From assembly GCA_963674835.2 (NCBI GenBank), contig CAXXKC010000003.1, positions 496,001 through 560,000 of the forward strand: 64,000 bases of DNA, written 5' to 3'. Below, in pieces: positions 18,834 to 27,811 of this stretch; within the stretch, counting starts at the first letter, position 1; each line of letters begins with the position of its first letter. The notes beneath the pieces are model-generated. The model saw only the letters and a list, made by a program, of their open reading frames with translations, had not been told where the DNA came from and did no database searches. The position numbers and the translations under genes are program-made. This stretch comes from G963674835 sp963674835 (GTDB lineage: Bacteria > Planctomycetota > Planctomycetia > Pirellulales > Thermoguttaceae).

Positions 18834-19724
18834 TTGTCAAAGCTCGACTTCCAACCTCGCAAACGTACCCGCAACTACCTGGCGCGCCGCGAACAGTGGC
18901 GTCTGCTTCTGGTGGTTCTCGCATTGGGGGCCGTGATCCTGCTGATCGTAAAGGCCCGGGACCCCGCCAACTTCGCGTGGATCGCCAATCTCGACACAGA
19001 CCATCCGACGCCAGCCAGCGACGAACCGGTCGACACACGGCTGCAGCTGGAACCGCGGGCGCAGGAATCGCTCGACACGGTGGTCTCACCAGCGGCAACG
19101 CCTCCGCCTGCCCAACAGACCCACGATGGGTTGGCATCTGTCACGCCCGAGAGTCTGGCCGCGGTCGAGGACGACACTGTGTTTCGGGCTGCGGAGCGAG
19201 GCGTCTGGTTTCGTTTGTTGGAAATCCTCCAGGACACGAGTCCGGCCGATCTGAAGCAGGAATCGCTCGGTCGCGTCACCTTCGTCCAGTTGTTCGAGCA
19301 GCCGAAGCAGTATCGCGGCCGGGTCGTGTCGATCGCGGGCACCGTCCGCCGAGCGAATTGGGTCGAGGCGCCGACCAACGACGACCATATCAAGGGCTAC
19401 TACCAGCTTTGGCTTCAACCGTCCGATCACCCGAGCGATCCGGTGGTCGTTTATGCATTGGAGTTGCCCCCTGGATTCCCGACGGGCATGGATGCGTCGG
19501 CCGAAGTGCAAGTCACCGGCATCTTCTTCAAGCGGTGGGCCTATCAGGCCCAGGACACGCTCCGCACGGCACCGGTCGTGCTCTGCCGAAGCGTCGAGTG
19601 GCTGAAAGGCGCACCCACCGCAGTGCACGGTGAACGCCCCATGCCGTCGCCCTGGCTCGTACTCGGGCTGGCCGTGGCCATCGCAGGGCTGGTCGTCGGT
19701 GTGCTCTATTTGCGAACACGATGA
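18834..19724 (+). CDS. Membrane-anchored protein with single FFK-waY repeat domain
   Basis: Protein of 296 residues of unknown function. It begins with a TTG codon (18834-18836); no ATG fits before the first membrane segment, and GAAGG lies upstream. A transmembrane helix spans about 23-39 and another about 270-290. A loop rich in Pro and Thr follows the first helix. Residues about 160-255 hold a domain with the order YRGRVVSIAGTVRR, GYYQLWL, ELPPGFPTG, then VTGIFFKRWAYQ. The same pattern recurs in the next gene. The strand pattern suggests a small beta-barrel, possibly OB-like, but that is a guess. The stop overlaps the next start by four bases. Confidence 0.75.
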   Translation: MSKLDFQPRKRTRNYLARREQWRLLLVVLALGAVILLIVKARDPANFAWIANLDTDHPTPASDEPVDTRLQLEPRAQESLDTVVSPAATPPPAQQTHDGLASVTPESLAAVEDDTVFRAAERGVWFRLLEILQDTSPADLKQESLGRVTFVQLFEQPKQYRGRVVSIAGTVRRANWVEAPTNDDHIKGYYQLWLQPSDHPSDPVVVYALELPPGFPTGMDASAEVQVTGIFFKRWAYQAQDTLRTAPVVLCRSVEWLKGAPTAVHGERPMPSPWLVLGLAVAIAGLVVGVLYLRTR

Positions 19725-21220
19725 TGAACAACCCGCAGCATCCCAAACAACCGTTGGTCTGGATTCTGTCGATCGCCATCGTGCTAAGCGGCATCGTTGC
19801 CCTAACCGATGCTGCGACTCCCGACAAGGAGGCCTCGGGACAGCCGACAGTCAGCGGCCCCCGCCAAGTGCTCGCGAGTCTTGGAATCGACGCCGACCGC
19901 TTCGCCGCACTGGCCGACGGAAAGCCGTGGACGCCGGCCGACCAGGAAGTGCTGTTGAGGATCCTCTATCGAATGCCGTGGATCCCGCTGAGCGATATTC
20001 AACGCTGGGCCAAAACGCCCGACCTGGCCCGATTGACCGACGATCCCGGCGCGCACCGCGGCGAAGTTTATCGCCTCCAGGGACGCACGGTTGCCGTCGA
20101 GGTGCTTCGGGTGTCGCCCGAAATGGCGTCGCGGCTGGACCTGCCCGCCTACTTCCGTGTCGAGTTGAAACTCCCCGATGGCCGCCAGGCAATCGTCTAT
20201 GCCAGGCAAGGTCCTCACACATGGAAGACCCATCCGCCGTCCGACCAGCTTGCCGGCGCGTTGGGTTTCTTCCTGAAGCTCGGCGCCGACGCCAACGGCA
20301 AGTCCGTACCCATCTTCGTTGCGCCGCGGATTGCCTGGTATGCCGGCACGTTGTTGGGGAGCTTGGGCATGGACCAGGGGCTCTTGGAAGAAGTGTGGCA
20401 GGAGGAGGATGCCGGCGGTCCCGAAGGCCCGGGTTCGGCCGCGAAAATCGACGTCGGCCGGTTGCGACTCACCAGTCGCGACCGTCAGGCGTTCTACCAG
20501 ATGTTGGCCGCAGTCGGGCGCGCGGCGCCGGGTCAATTGCTCGACGATGCCGAACTGTCGCTTCGCAAGGCGAACCGTACCAGCGACTCGGTGGTCCCAC
20601 TGTTCAACAACCCGAAGACCCAACTGGGCCGCCTGGTGTTACTGGCAGGCACCGCGCGCCGTATCGTTCCCATACAGATCGACGATCAAGACTTGGTCGC
20701 CCAACTCGGTTTCGATCACTACTTCGAGCTCTACCTGTTCACCGACGACTCCCAGGAGAACCCACTCGTCTTCTGCGTCCGCCAACTCCCGCCGGGAATG
20801 CCCACGGGCGAAGGCCCCGAGTTCCGCGAGTACGCGCGCGTCGCCGGGTTCTTCTTCAAAACCTGGGCTTACCGACGGGCAGACTCCTCGTCGCCGGGCA
20901 AGATGCAGTGGCAACTGGCCCCCTTGCTCATCGGCCGCGAGCCCGTTTGGCTGCCGCAAACCGACCGCACTTCGCCGCACGGTGGCCTGATCGCAGGTAC
21001 ACTACTACTGATTTTCGCAGGATTCTTGCTGATGGTCTGGCTGTATCGGCGAAGCGATCGCCGCCGCGGCCAGCCGGCCGGAGGATCACAGGCGACCTGG
21101 AGCCCGCCGACCAGCGACGAGGTTCCCCGACCGCAGCACGAGCCCGACTTCAATGGCTTGGCGGAAATCGACTCGCAGCAAGCCCCCGAGATCGACGACC
21201 CGGGTGGGCCGCGGCCTTGA
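19721..21220 (+). CDS. Membrane protein with two FFK-waY repeat domains
   Basis: Protein of 499 residues of unknown function, translationally coupled to the previous gene (ATGA overlap). An N-terminal hydrophobic segment spans about 8-26 and a C-terminal transmembrane helix about 421-443, followed by a basic tail rich in Pro. Two copies of the previous protein's domain are present. Copy one (about 112-210) has HRGEVYRLQGRTV and GALGFFLKLG; copy two (about 302-400) has LGRLVLLAGTARR, HYFELYLF, QLPPGMPTG and VAGFFFKTWAYR. Copy two is the closer relative of the single-domain neighbour. Together they look like a two-subunit envelope complex with the repeats outside the membrane (inference). Confidence 0.75.
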   Translation: MMNNPQHPKQPLVWILSIAIVLSGIVALTDAATPDKEASGQPTVSGPRQVLASLGIDADRFAALADGKPWTPADQEVLLRILYRMPWIPLSDIQRWAKTPDLARLTDDPGAHRGEVYRLQGRTVAVEVLRVSPEMASRLDLPAYFRVELKLPDGRQAIVYARQGPHTWKTHPPSDQLAGALGFFLKLGADANGKSVPIFVAPRIAWYAGTLLGSLGMDQGLLEEVWQEEDAGGPEGPGSAAKIDVGRLRLTSRDRQAFYQMLAAVGRAAPGQLLDDAELSLRKANRTSDSVVPLFNNPKTQLGRLVLLAGTARRIVPIQIDDQDLVAQLGFDHYFELYLFTDDSQENPLVFCVRQLPPGMPTGEGPEFREYARVAGFFFKTWAYRRADSSSPGKMQWQLAPLLIGREPVWLPQTDRTSPHGGLIAGTLLLIFAGFLLMVWLYRRSDRRRGQPAGGSQATWSPPTSDEVPRPQHEPDFNGLAEIDSQQAPEIDDPGGPRP

Positions 21221-21244
21221 CTTCCCGTCTATAGTTCTGATACT
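21217..21244 (+). promoter_or_regulatory. Candidate sigma-70 promoter for mdh
   Basis: TTGACT (21217-21222), 16-base spacer, GATACT (21239-21244): five of six and four of six consensus bases. The start of mdh follows 95 bp later. The promoter overlaps the last codons of the preceding gene. Confidence 0.45.
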
Positions 21245-21339
21245 CAGAGCTTGTCCCACGACATGGCATCGTCGCCCCTGGCCGTGCCATCGAAACAGTT
21301 TCGGGATACGTTCTCAGTGTCATCAACCGCGAGGTCATC

Positions 21340-22287
21340 ATGAAACGGGCGAAGATCAGTATCATCGGAGCAGGCAACGTCGGCGCCACGACCGCCCATT
21401 GGTGTGCGGCGGCCGAACTCGGAGACCTCGTGCTGCTGGATATTCCGCAGACCGAAGGAATGCCTGCCGGCAAGGCGCTCGACTTGATGCAAGCCTCGCC
21501 GATCATCGGGTTCGACTCTCAAATCGTCGGCACGACCAAGTACGAGGATACGGCCGGCAGCGACGTCGTGGTGATCACCGCGGGCATTCCTCGCAAGCCA
21601 GGAATGAGCCGCGACGACCTCCTGGCCACCAACGCCAGGATCGTCGGCGCCGTCGCCGCCGAAATCCGCCAGGGCAGCCCCGATGCCATTGTGATCGTCG
21701 TGAGCAACCCGTTGGATGCCATGGTCCAACGCGTACAGCAGATCACCGGCTTTCCACATCAGCGCGTTTTTGGACAGGCCGGCGCGCTGGATACGGCCCG
21801 CTTCCGCACGTTCCTGGCCATGGAGTTGGGCGTCAGCGTGGAAGACGTCTCGGCGATGCTCTTGGGTGGGCACGGCGATACGATGGTGCCATTGCTCAGT
21901 TGCACCGCGGCCGGCGGCATTCCCATCACTCAGCTCATCGACGCCAAACGCCTGGAAGAGATCGTTCAGCGAACGCGAGACGGAGGCGCGGAGATCGTCG
22001 GATTGCTCAAAACGGGAAGCGCCTACTACGCCCCGGCCGCCGCCACGGCCCAGATGGTCGAAGCGGTCGTGCGCGACAAGAAGCGGCTCCTGCCGTGTGC
22101 GGCATTTTGTAACAAGGAATACAACGTTGGCGGATATTATGTCGGGGTACCCGTCATCCTCGGTGCGGCAGGTGTGGAACGCATCCTCGAAGTGGAATTG
22201 ACCGGCCGCGAGCGCGCAGCCCTTCAGAACAGCATCGCCGCCGTGACGAAGCTCATCGAAACGATGAACCGTTTGACGCAGGACTAG
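21340..22287 (+). CDS. mdh: Malate dehydrogenase (LDH-like type)
   Basis: NAD-dependent oxidation of malate to oxaloacetate in the TCA cycle; 315 residues, cytosolic. IIGAGNVGATTA near 8-19 is the dinucleotide loop and Asp34 in VLLDI sets NAD preference. AGIPRKPGMSR holds Arg85 and Arg91, the malate-discriminating and substrate-binding arginines; Gln at the first position would have indicated lactate dehydrogenase. FGQAGALDTARFR and GGHGDTMVP provide the Asp/Arg and catalytic His. GAGG precedes the ATG. The gene stands alone with its own candidate promoter. Confidence 0.96.
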   Translation: MKRAKISIIGAGNVGATTAHWCAAAELGDLVLLDIPQTEGMPAGKALDLMQASPIIGFDSQIVGTTKYEDTAGSDVVVITAGIPRKPGMSRDDLLATNARIVGAVAAEIRQGSPDAIVIVVSNPLDAMVQRVQQITGFPHQRVFGQAGALDTARFRTFLAMELGVSVEDVSAMLLGGHGDTMVPLLSCTAAGGIPITQLIDAKRLEEIVQRTRDGGAEIVGLLKTGSAYYAPAAATAQMVEAVVRDKKRLLPCAAFCNKEYNVGGYYVGVPVILGAAGVERILEVELTGRERAALQNSIAAVTKLIETMNRLTQD

Positions 22288-22925
22288 CATTCTCGCGCAA
22301 CGAGCACCGCGCCCAGTTGGTTGTGGGATACCGCAGCGGGCTCCCGCCGGCACCAATGCGGCTAATGGCCCTTTGTTCAGCAGCGACCGTGGGGTCTCCC
22401 GTGAATTCGGCCGATTCTCCGCCGCAAATCGAGACATCGGCAACGCGAACTGCGACAAGGTCTAGACAATAAGGTCGTGGTTGTCCATTCGGCCATGCTC
22501 GCAATGCTGGCATGGATTGGTATTCCCCCTGTGAAGGCATGTCGGCAGCGCATCAATTTGTGCCGAGATTGCAAACAATGGTGTCTCCGCCGGATTTACA
22601 CGCAGCCGACGGCCATCTTTCGAACTCGTCCGTGGGCTGCGGTTGACAGCATCGCCAGGAATCGTGTACAGTCTGAGAGTTCCGAAGCCCATTTCGGCGG
22701 CGCACGGATGCGGCAGTGACCGTGGGTCGGGTAACCTGATCTGGTCCGGCAATTTCTGCTGCTCTCGTTCTTCGTGCATCATGAAATCAGCACCGGCTGT
22801 GTCCACGGGCAGAATCGAGCGAAGCTCTGTTGGCTGTATGCTGCGCGGTGCGTGTTGCACCTTCTCCTACTCTGCGCCCTAAATTCCTTCCCCATTCCTC
22901 TGCGACCCTCAACCGCAGTAATCCT
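22288..22925. other. Intergenic region, 638 bp
   Basis: This is the longest gene-free stretch in the window. I find no convincing ORF: short open frames here lack ribosome sites and family-like composition. It holds a candidate promoter at 22643-22672 that would give the downstream esterase gene a leader of roughly 250 bases. A small RNA or leader element is possible, but I see no recognisable riboswitch or tRNA. Confidence 0.5.
22643..22672 (+). promoter_or_regulatory. Candidate sigma-70 promoter with long leader
   Basis: A perfect TTGACA (22643-22648), 18-base spacer and TACAGT (22667-22672). It starts like the candidate at 23806 (both read TTGACAGCA and have GTACA at the -10). It would drive the esterase-like gene at 22926 through a leader of about 250 bases. 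Confidence 0.45.
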
Positions 22926-23687
22926 ATGAATCGAATCGATCAACCCGCGCCGCTGGCGATTCCCTCTCAGTCGGCCTCCAAACAACCTTCCTTCCAAATC
23001 CAGTCGGCCCTGTTCAGTTGCCCGTCGCACGATACTTCGCGGAGCATGTTCGCTCCCTTACACTATGAGGCGGGGTACGCCTATCCGCTCATCGTTTGGC
23101 TGCACGGGACGGGCTGCGACGAACGGCAATTGATGCGTATCATGCCGCTTGTGAGCATGCGCAACTATGCCGCGGTGGCGCCGCGTGGATTCCCGCTGCC
23201 GGGCGGCCCGGAAGACGAAGCCCTGGGCTGGCCGCAATTGGCCGACTATATCCAAGCCGCCGAGCAACGCGTGTTCGACGCGATCGAGGCTGCCCAGCAA
23301 CGATTCACCATCCACCCGGATCGGGTGTTCATCGCCGGGTTCGATACCGGCGGCACCATGGCATTCCGCGTTGCCATGAATCACCCTCGCCGGTTCGCCG
23401 GCATTCTGTCGGTCGGCGGCGTTTTTCCCCGCGGTCTCCAGCCGTTGGGCCACCTCGTCGAGGCCCGCCGGCTGCCCGTATTCATGGCTCTTGGCCGCGA
23501 CAGCCTGATCTACCCGCCCGCCGAGGCGTGCGACGACCTGCGACTGTTTCACGCGGCCGGCATGTCGGTGACGCTACGGCAGTATCCCTGCGGCCACCAG
23601 CTCACCCAGCAGACACTCCGCGACGTCGATCGCTGGATCATGGAACAGATCGTTCCCCAGTCGAGTTCCGCCGAAACGAACGACTGA
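22926..23687 (+). CDS. Phospholipase/carboxylesterase-fold protein with Asp at nucleophile site
   Basis: Alpha/beta hydrolase of the phospholipase/carboxylesterase type, 253 residues, no clear signal peptide. PLIVWLHGTGCDERQ gives the oxyanion-hole HG motif, and IHPDRVFIAGFDTGG is the nucleophile elbow. In this family the elbow is GFSQGG; here residue 140 is Asp, not Ser. A possible acid lies in ALGRDSLIYPP and His224 in CGHQLT is in the correct place. Either Asp140 is a working nucleophile, as in dehalogenases and epoxide hydrolases, or the protein is a non-catalytic relative. The ATG at 22926 was preferred over an upstream extension with no family match. It has its own candidate promoter. 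Confidence 0.8.
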   Translation: MNRIDQPAPLAIPSQSASKQPSFQIQSALFSCPSHDTSRSMFAPLHYEAGYAYPLIVWLHGTGCDERQLMRIMPLVSMRNYAAVAPRGFPLPGGPEDEALGWPQLADYIQAAEQRVFDAIEAAQQRFTIHPDRVFIAGFDTGGTMAFRVAMNHPRRFAGILSVGGVFPRGLQPLGHLVEARRLPVFMALGRDSLIYPPAEACDDLRLFHAAGMSVTLRQYPCGHQLTQQTLRDVDRWIMEQIVPQSSSAETND

Positions 23688-23805
23688 TACGGCTTCTGGG
23701 GCACATTCAGACTGCGGGCTTTGCGTAACACGGGCAGGTTGCCGCGGTCGTCTCATCCCACATACCCCCGGCGATTGGCGCCCTCTCGGCGCCCCCGAAA
23801 CTGGA

Positions 23806-23835
23806 TTGACAGCAATTCGCGGTTTCGAGTACAAC
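23806..23835 (+). promoter_or_regulatory. Candidate sigma-70 promoter ahead of flagellar regulatory genes
   Basis: A perfect TTGACA (23806-23811), 18-base spacer and TACAAC (23830-23835), about 150 bp upstream of the TPR protein gene. The 296-bp gap (23688-23983) shows no other feature. Confidence 0.45.
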
Positions 23836-23983
23836 CCGCCGTCCTTGTCCTCAACCTTGTCGCCATGCCCGCAGGAATCGGTGCACGGCCGGCGCTGGAA
23901 ATGCCCAACCTCAGGCGGCGACGGAGGGTGCTGTGGACGAGCTGGAAGCCAATCTGTCCAACGGCTGAACTGAACAGGGGAAC

Positions 23984-26440
23984 ATGCCGCCGGATGCTTC
24001 TATCAGAGACGTACATGAATCCTCTACGCCAAGCGTGGAGGGCCAGGGCCAACCACCCAGCGCTGGGCGTGCGCGCCGCTTGACCACGTGGGCGAAGCAG
24101 CATCGGTTCAAGGCGGTCATCCTGATTCTCTCAGCGGGGACTTCCCTGGGAGCCATCTTCGCCCTGTATCTCGCGCTCAACAGCGGAAGCCTAGGTGCCG
24201 ACGTGACGATGGCCAACGCACTGGCGGCCCTCGACGAAGGGCGACTTGCCGATGCGCGCCGGATCGCCATGCTCTTGCGCAACTCGCCCCACACGGATGC
24301 CGAACACCTCGGCGGTCCCGTCTTCATCCTGGGCGCGGCGGCCGCCTACGAGGCCGCTCAAACTCGCAATCCTGAACGCAAGGAGTTGTACCTGGTCGCT
24401 TCGCGCTACCTGGAGGAAGCTCGCGATCGAGGATTCCCGGAAGGGCGAGCCTCGCAGGGCCTGTTGCTGCTGGGACGAAGCCTCTACGACTGTGGCGAAC
24501 CGGCCGCCAGCCGCACGATCCTCCACGAGGCACTGGCCGCAGATCCCAAGCAGAGCGCAGAGATCCATCTCCTGCTGGCCGAAACCAACCTCAACGATGC
24601 CATCCCTGACTACGACGCGGCCCTCAAGGAAAACTCGCTCTACCTGGCCGATCGCGGCCTGTCGGCCACCGCGCGGCAGCAGGGCCTTCTGCAACGCGCC
24701 AAGCTCCTTTTGGCCCTGGGTCAAATCACCGAGTGCAAGGACACGCTCGCCAAGATCCCCGCAGATGCAGCCAATCGAGCTGAGGCCACGCTCCTGCGAG
24801 GGCAGGTCCTGCTGCGCGAAGCCGAGCAATTGCCCGGCGCCGAGCAGGGCGACACACCCGCATTTCGCCAGGGGGTCGAAGCCGCTCTGGCCGACTTCCG
24901 TCAGGCCGAGGCCCAGGACACGCTCAGTTCGCAGGTGAGCGGCAAGGCCATGTACTTGATCGGCCTCTCGTTTCTCAAGCTCAAGGACTACCGCGCGGCA
25001 TTGAACCAGTTCTCGCGTCTTCCAAAGCTCCATCCCGATTCGCCCGAAGCGATGGCCGGCGGCTTCCAGGAAGCCGATCTGGCGCGGCGTCTGGGCAAGC
25101 AAGACGATGCGGTGGCGAAGTACTGCCAGGTGTTGGACCAAATCGGTACGCCCGAGACGCCCGGCAACCCCTGGCTTCCGCGCGACGAGTTGGGCAAGCA
25201 GATCATGGCCGTCCACCAGCAGTACGTCAGCGCCGGACAATTCGCGCTGGCCAGCAAAGTGGCCAACCATCTCCATCCGCTCTTCTCTCGCAGGCAGCAG
25301 AAAGAAATCGTCGCGCGCACGTACCGTGGCTGGGGCGATAGCCTGCTCGCGCAGGCCGAGTCCCTGCCCGCGACCAAAGCGGAGGCGGCCGCCAAACAGG
25401 GCCGCGAGCACTTGCGGCGTGCCGGCCGGCAATACCAACAATTGGCGCAGCTCGACATTGCCGATCGCCAATACCCCGACGACCTGTGGGAATCGGCCAC
25501 CTGCTATCTCGACGGTCACGACTTCCTCCGCGCCGCCGACCTGTTTCAACAGTATCTCAAGAACGAATCGCGGCGTCGCCACGCCACGGCGTTGGTGTCG
25601 CTGGGAGAAGCGTTGCTGGCAACCGATCATCTCGACGAGGCGCTGGCCGCCTGCCTCGAATGCATTGACCTGCACTCCCGCGACCCGGCCACGTTTCGCG
25701 CGCGGCTGCTGGCCGCCCGTGCCAGTGTCGCCAAGGGCGAGCCCGACAAGGCCAAGAAGCTGCTGCTGGAAAACCTCAACGGCGAATCCCTGACACCGGC
25801 CAGTACGGAGTGGCGAGAGTCGCTGTTCGACCTTGGCAAGCTCCTTTTCCGTGAGGGTGCCTACGAAGAGGCCATCGATCGGCTGCGTGAGGCCGTGCAA
25901 CGCTACCCCGACGTGCGGCAGTCGCTTTCGGCCCAGTACTGCCTCGCCGAAGCCTACACGCTCTACGCGCGGCAGTTGGAAGTCAAGCTCAAAGAAGACC
26001 GCGTCGAGAGCACCCGCACCGCACGTGCCCGCAAGGTGCGAGAACTGCTCGGCTTGGCGTTGGCCGAGTATCGGAAGCTGCAGGAGAAGCTCGTCCGCCA
26101 CCAGGAGGCCGCCGAACTGAGCCCGGTCGAGCAGCTCATGTTGCGGAACTGCTTCTTCTCGACCGGATACTGCCTGTACCAGTTGCAGCAGTACGAGGAT
26201 TCGATCAAGGCGTACGTGATGGCTACGAATCGGTACCAGAACCGGCCGGAGGTGCTCGACGCATACCTGCAGATCGCCCGCGCGTATCGCAAGCTCAACA
26301 AACCGGCCGAGGCCCGTGGCGCGTTGGAGCAGGCCAAGATGGTTCTAACGCGTCTGAAACCGGATGCTTCCTTCAAAGACACCACGAACGCTTCGCGCGA
26401 ACAATGGACCCAGTTGTTGGACAAGTTAACGGCGTCGTAA
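23984..26440 (+). CDS. TPR-repeat membrane protein
   Basis: Protein of 818 residues. A short basic N-terminal tail is followed by one transmembrane helix (about 43-65); the rest is made of repeated helical pairs of the tetratricopeptide type, for example ALAALDEGRLADARRIA near 80, DYRAALNQFSRLPKLHPDSPEAM near 330, and AYEEAIDRLREAVQRYPDV near 625. AGGGGA precedes the ATG. Such proteins scaffold protein complexes and this one probably faces the periplasm. It is the first gene of the run leading into the flagellar operon, 58 bp before a FlgN-like gene, so a role in motor or envelope assembly is plausible but not shown. Confidence 0.8.
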   Translation: MPPDASIRDVHESSTPSVEGQGQPPSAGRARRLTTWAKQHRFKAVILILSAGTSLGAIFALYLALNSGSLGADVTMANALAALDEGRLADARRIAMLLRNSPHTDAEHLGGPVFILGAAAAYEAAQTRNPERKELYLVASRYLEEARDRGFPEGRASQGLLLLGRSLYDCGEPAASRTILHEALAADPKQSAEIHLLLAETNLNDAIPDYDAALKENSLYLADRGLSATARQQGLLQRAKLLLALGQITECKDTLAKIPADAANRAEATLLRGQVLLREAEQLPGAEQGDTPAFRQGVEAALADFRQAEAQDTLSSQVSGKAMYLIGLSFLKLKDYRAALNQFSRLPKLHPDSPEAMAGGFQEADLARRLGKQDDAVAKYCQVLDQIGTPETPGNPWLPRDELGKQIMAVHQQYVSAGQFALASKVANHLHPLFSRRQQKEIVARTYRGWGDSLLAQAESLPATKAEAAAKQGREHLRRAGRQYQQLAQLDIADRQYPDDLWESATCYLDGHDFLRAADLFQQYLKNESRRRHATALVSLGEALLATDHLDEALAACLECIDLHSRDPATFRARLLAARASVAKGEPDKAKKLLLENLNGESLTPASTEWRESLFDLGKLLFREGAYEEAIDRLREAVQRYPDVRQSLSAQYCLAEAYTLYARQLEVKLKEDRVESTRTARARKVRELLGLALAEYRKLQEKLVRHQEAAELSPVEQLMLRNCFFSTGYCLYQLQQYEDSIKAYVMATNRYQNRPEVLDAYLQIARAYRKLNKPAEARGALEQAKMVLTRLKPDASFKDTTNASREQWTQLLDKLTAS

Positions 26441-26498
26441 CACCCACGATACGGTTGCAAAGAAACCAGGATTCACCCGGCCCCGAAGGCCCCAGCGT

Positions 26499-26954
26499 AT
26501 GACGCACATGGATACCGACTTGCTGGCCGAGCTCATCCAGAAGAAGCAAGCGTGCCTCACGCACTTGCGCGACATGGGCCGCAAGCAGTTCGAGCTGGTC
26601 TGCGAGGGGAGCATTACGGGCGTGCTCGACGTGCTGTCGCTCAAGCAGGACGTGCTGTCGCGATTGCAGTCGATCGAGCGGGCCTTGGATCCGTTCCGCG
26701 GCCAGGATCCGCTGGGCCGGCAATGGAACTCGCCCCAGCAGCGTCTCCAGTGCGCCGAACGCCTCCAGCAGTGCGAAACTCTTCTGGCGGAGATCCTTGC
26801 ACAGGACAAACAGAGCGAACAGGAAATGACCCGCCGCCGCGACGCAACGGCCCAACAGCTCCAACGTATTCATCACGCCGGACAGACTCGCGGCGCGTAC
26901 ACGGCGCCCACCGCCCAGCAGGGTCGGCGATTGGATCTATCCTCGGAGGCCTAG
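26499..26954 (+). CDS. FlgN-like coiled-coil protein, putative flagellar chaperone
   Basis: Small helical protein of 151 residues with no signal peptide. Its heptad-rich segments (LLAELIQKKQACLTHLRDMG near the start and ERLQQCETLLAEILAQDKQ near 86-104) resemble FlgN/FliT-type export chaperones, which hold late substrates such as hook-associated proteins before export. A second ATG three codons later is possible. It sits directly before the histidine kinase gene, whose start is two bases after its stop. Family identity rests on size, coiled-coil nature and context; the sequence itself has no sharp FlgN motif. Confidence 0.5.
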   Translation: MTHMDTDLLAELIQKKQACLTHLRDMGRKQFELVCEGSITGVLDVLSLKQDVLSRLQSIERALDPFRGQDPLGRQWNSPQQRLQCAERLQQCETLLAEILAQDKQSEQEMTRRRDATAQQLQRIHHAGQTRGAYTAPTAQQGRRLDLSSEA

Positions 26955-26956
26955 AG

Positions 26957-27811
26957 ATGACACACCTGCAGACCGTGGCCGATGTTTTGTCGCTGGACGA
27001 GAACACGAGCCTGGAAATGGTCCTTGCCGCCTGGCATACAGCCACGCTGCGGCTGGAGCAAACGCACGAGACTCTCCGCAACGAAGTCTGGCGGCTGACC
27101 GAGGAGTTGAGGGTCAAGAACCGCGAGCTGGCCCGCAAGAACCGATTGGCCGACCTAGGCCAGATGGCGTCGCACATCGCCCACGAGGTGCGTAACAGCC
27201 TCGTTCCCGTCACGCTCTACATGAGCCTCTTGCGCCGGCGGATCGCCGAGGACGCCGAGAGTCTGAAGGTCCTCGATAAGATCGAAGTTGGCTTCACCGC
27301 CTTGGACGCCACGGTCAACGACCTGCTGCAATTCACCTCCGACCGCGATCCGCAGTGCCGCGAGTTCTCGCCGGCGAAGATGATCGACGATCTGTACGCC
27401 TCTCTCGCGCCGCAACTGGCCGCACAGTCGATCGAGGCGGCGAACGAACTCTCTCCCGAAGTGTCGATTCTGGCCGACTTCGACATGGTCCGCCGCGCCG
27501 TGCTGAATCTCATTCTCAACGCGTTAGACGCCATGCCCGATGGCGGCACGCTGCGTGTCCGCGGCGCGGCCGACGCCGACAAATGGGTCTTGCAGGTGGT
27601 CGACAGCGGGCCGGGCCTACCGGAGGAGACCGCGCGGCGGGCATTCGAGCCGTTCTTCACGACCAAACCCAGCGGCACGGGCCTCGGCCTGGCCATCGTC
27701 TATCGCATTGCCGAGGTGCACGGCGGCAACGTCAGTGCCGCCAACGGCCCCGAAGGTGGAGCCGTGTTCACGCTCGTCTTCCCACGACCTGCCCAGGAGA
27801 ATGCAGCATGA
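26957..27811 (+). CDS. Sensor histidine kinase, FleS/FlrB-like
   Basis: Cytosolic kinase of 284 residues with no transmembrane segment. A helical sensor region (1-60) leads into the H-box MASHIAHEVRNSLVP with phospho-accepting His76. The ATPase core shows NLILNALDAMP (N box), DSGPGLP (G1), FFTTKPSGTGLGLAI (F and G2 boxes). GGAGG lies just upstream of the ATG at 26957. Its stop overlaps the start of a sigma-54 activator (ATGA), making a two-component pair directly before flgB. By analogy with FleS/FleR and FlrB/FlrC it should sense a step of basal-body assembly and switch on middle or late flagellar genes; the signal is unknown. Confidence 0.88.
   Translation: MTHLQTVADVLSLDENTSLEMVLAAWHTATLRLEQTHETLRNEVWRLTEELRVKNRELARKNRLADLGQMASHIAHEVRNSLVPVTLYMSLLRRRIAEDAESLKVLDKIEVGFTALDATVNDLLQFTSDRDPQCREFSPAKMIDDLYASLAPQLAAQSIEAANELSPEVSILADFDMVRRAVLNLILNALDAMPDGGTLRVRGAADADKWVLQVVDSGPGLPEETARRAFEPFFTTKPSGTGLGLAIVYRIAEVHGGNVSAANGPEGGAVFTLVFPRPAQENAA

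Noticed and set aside
19630..21234. Open frame of 534 codons overlapping the two-repeat membrane protein in another frame
   Set aside because: Arg/Pro/Gly-rich shadow; the other frame has membrane helices, repeats and coupled starts.
22643..22882. Open frame of 79 codons in the 638-bp gap
   Set aside because: No ribosome site, odd Cys/Ser-rich composition and it begins on a promoter -35 element.
24191..26101. Open frame of 636 codons antisense to the TPR protein
   Set aside because: Composition follows codon bias of the true gene on the other strand and shows no domain.
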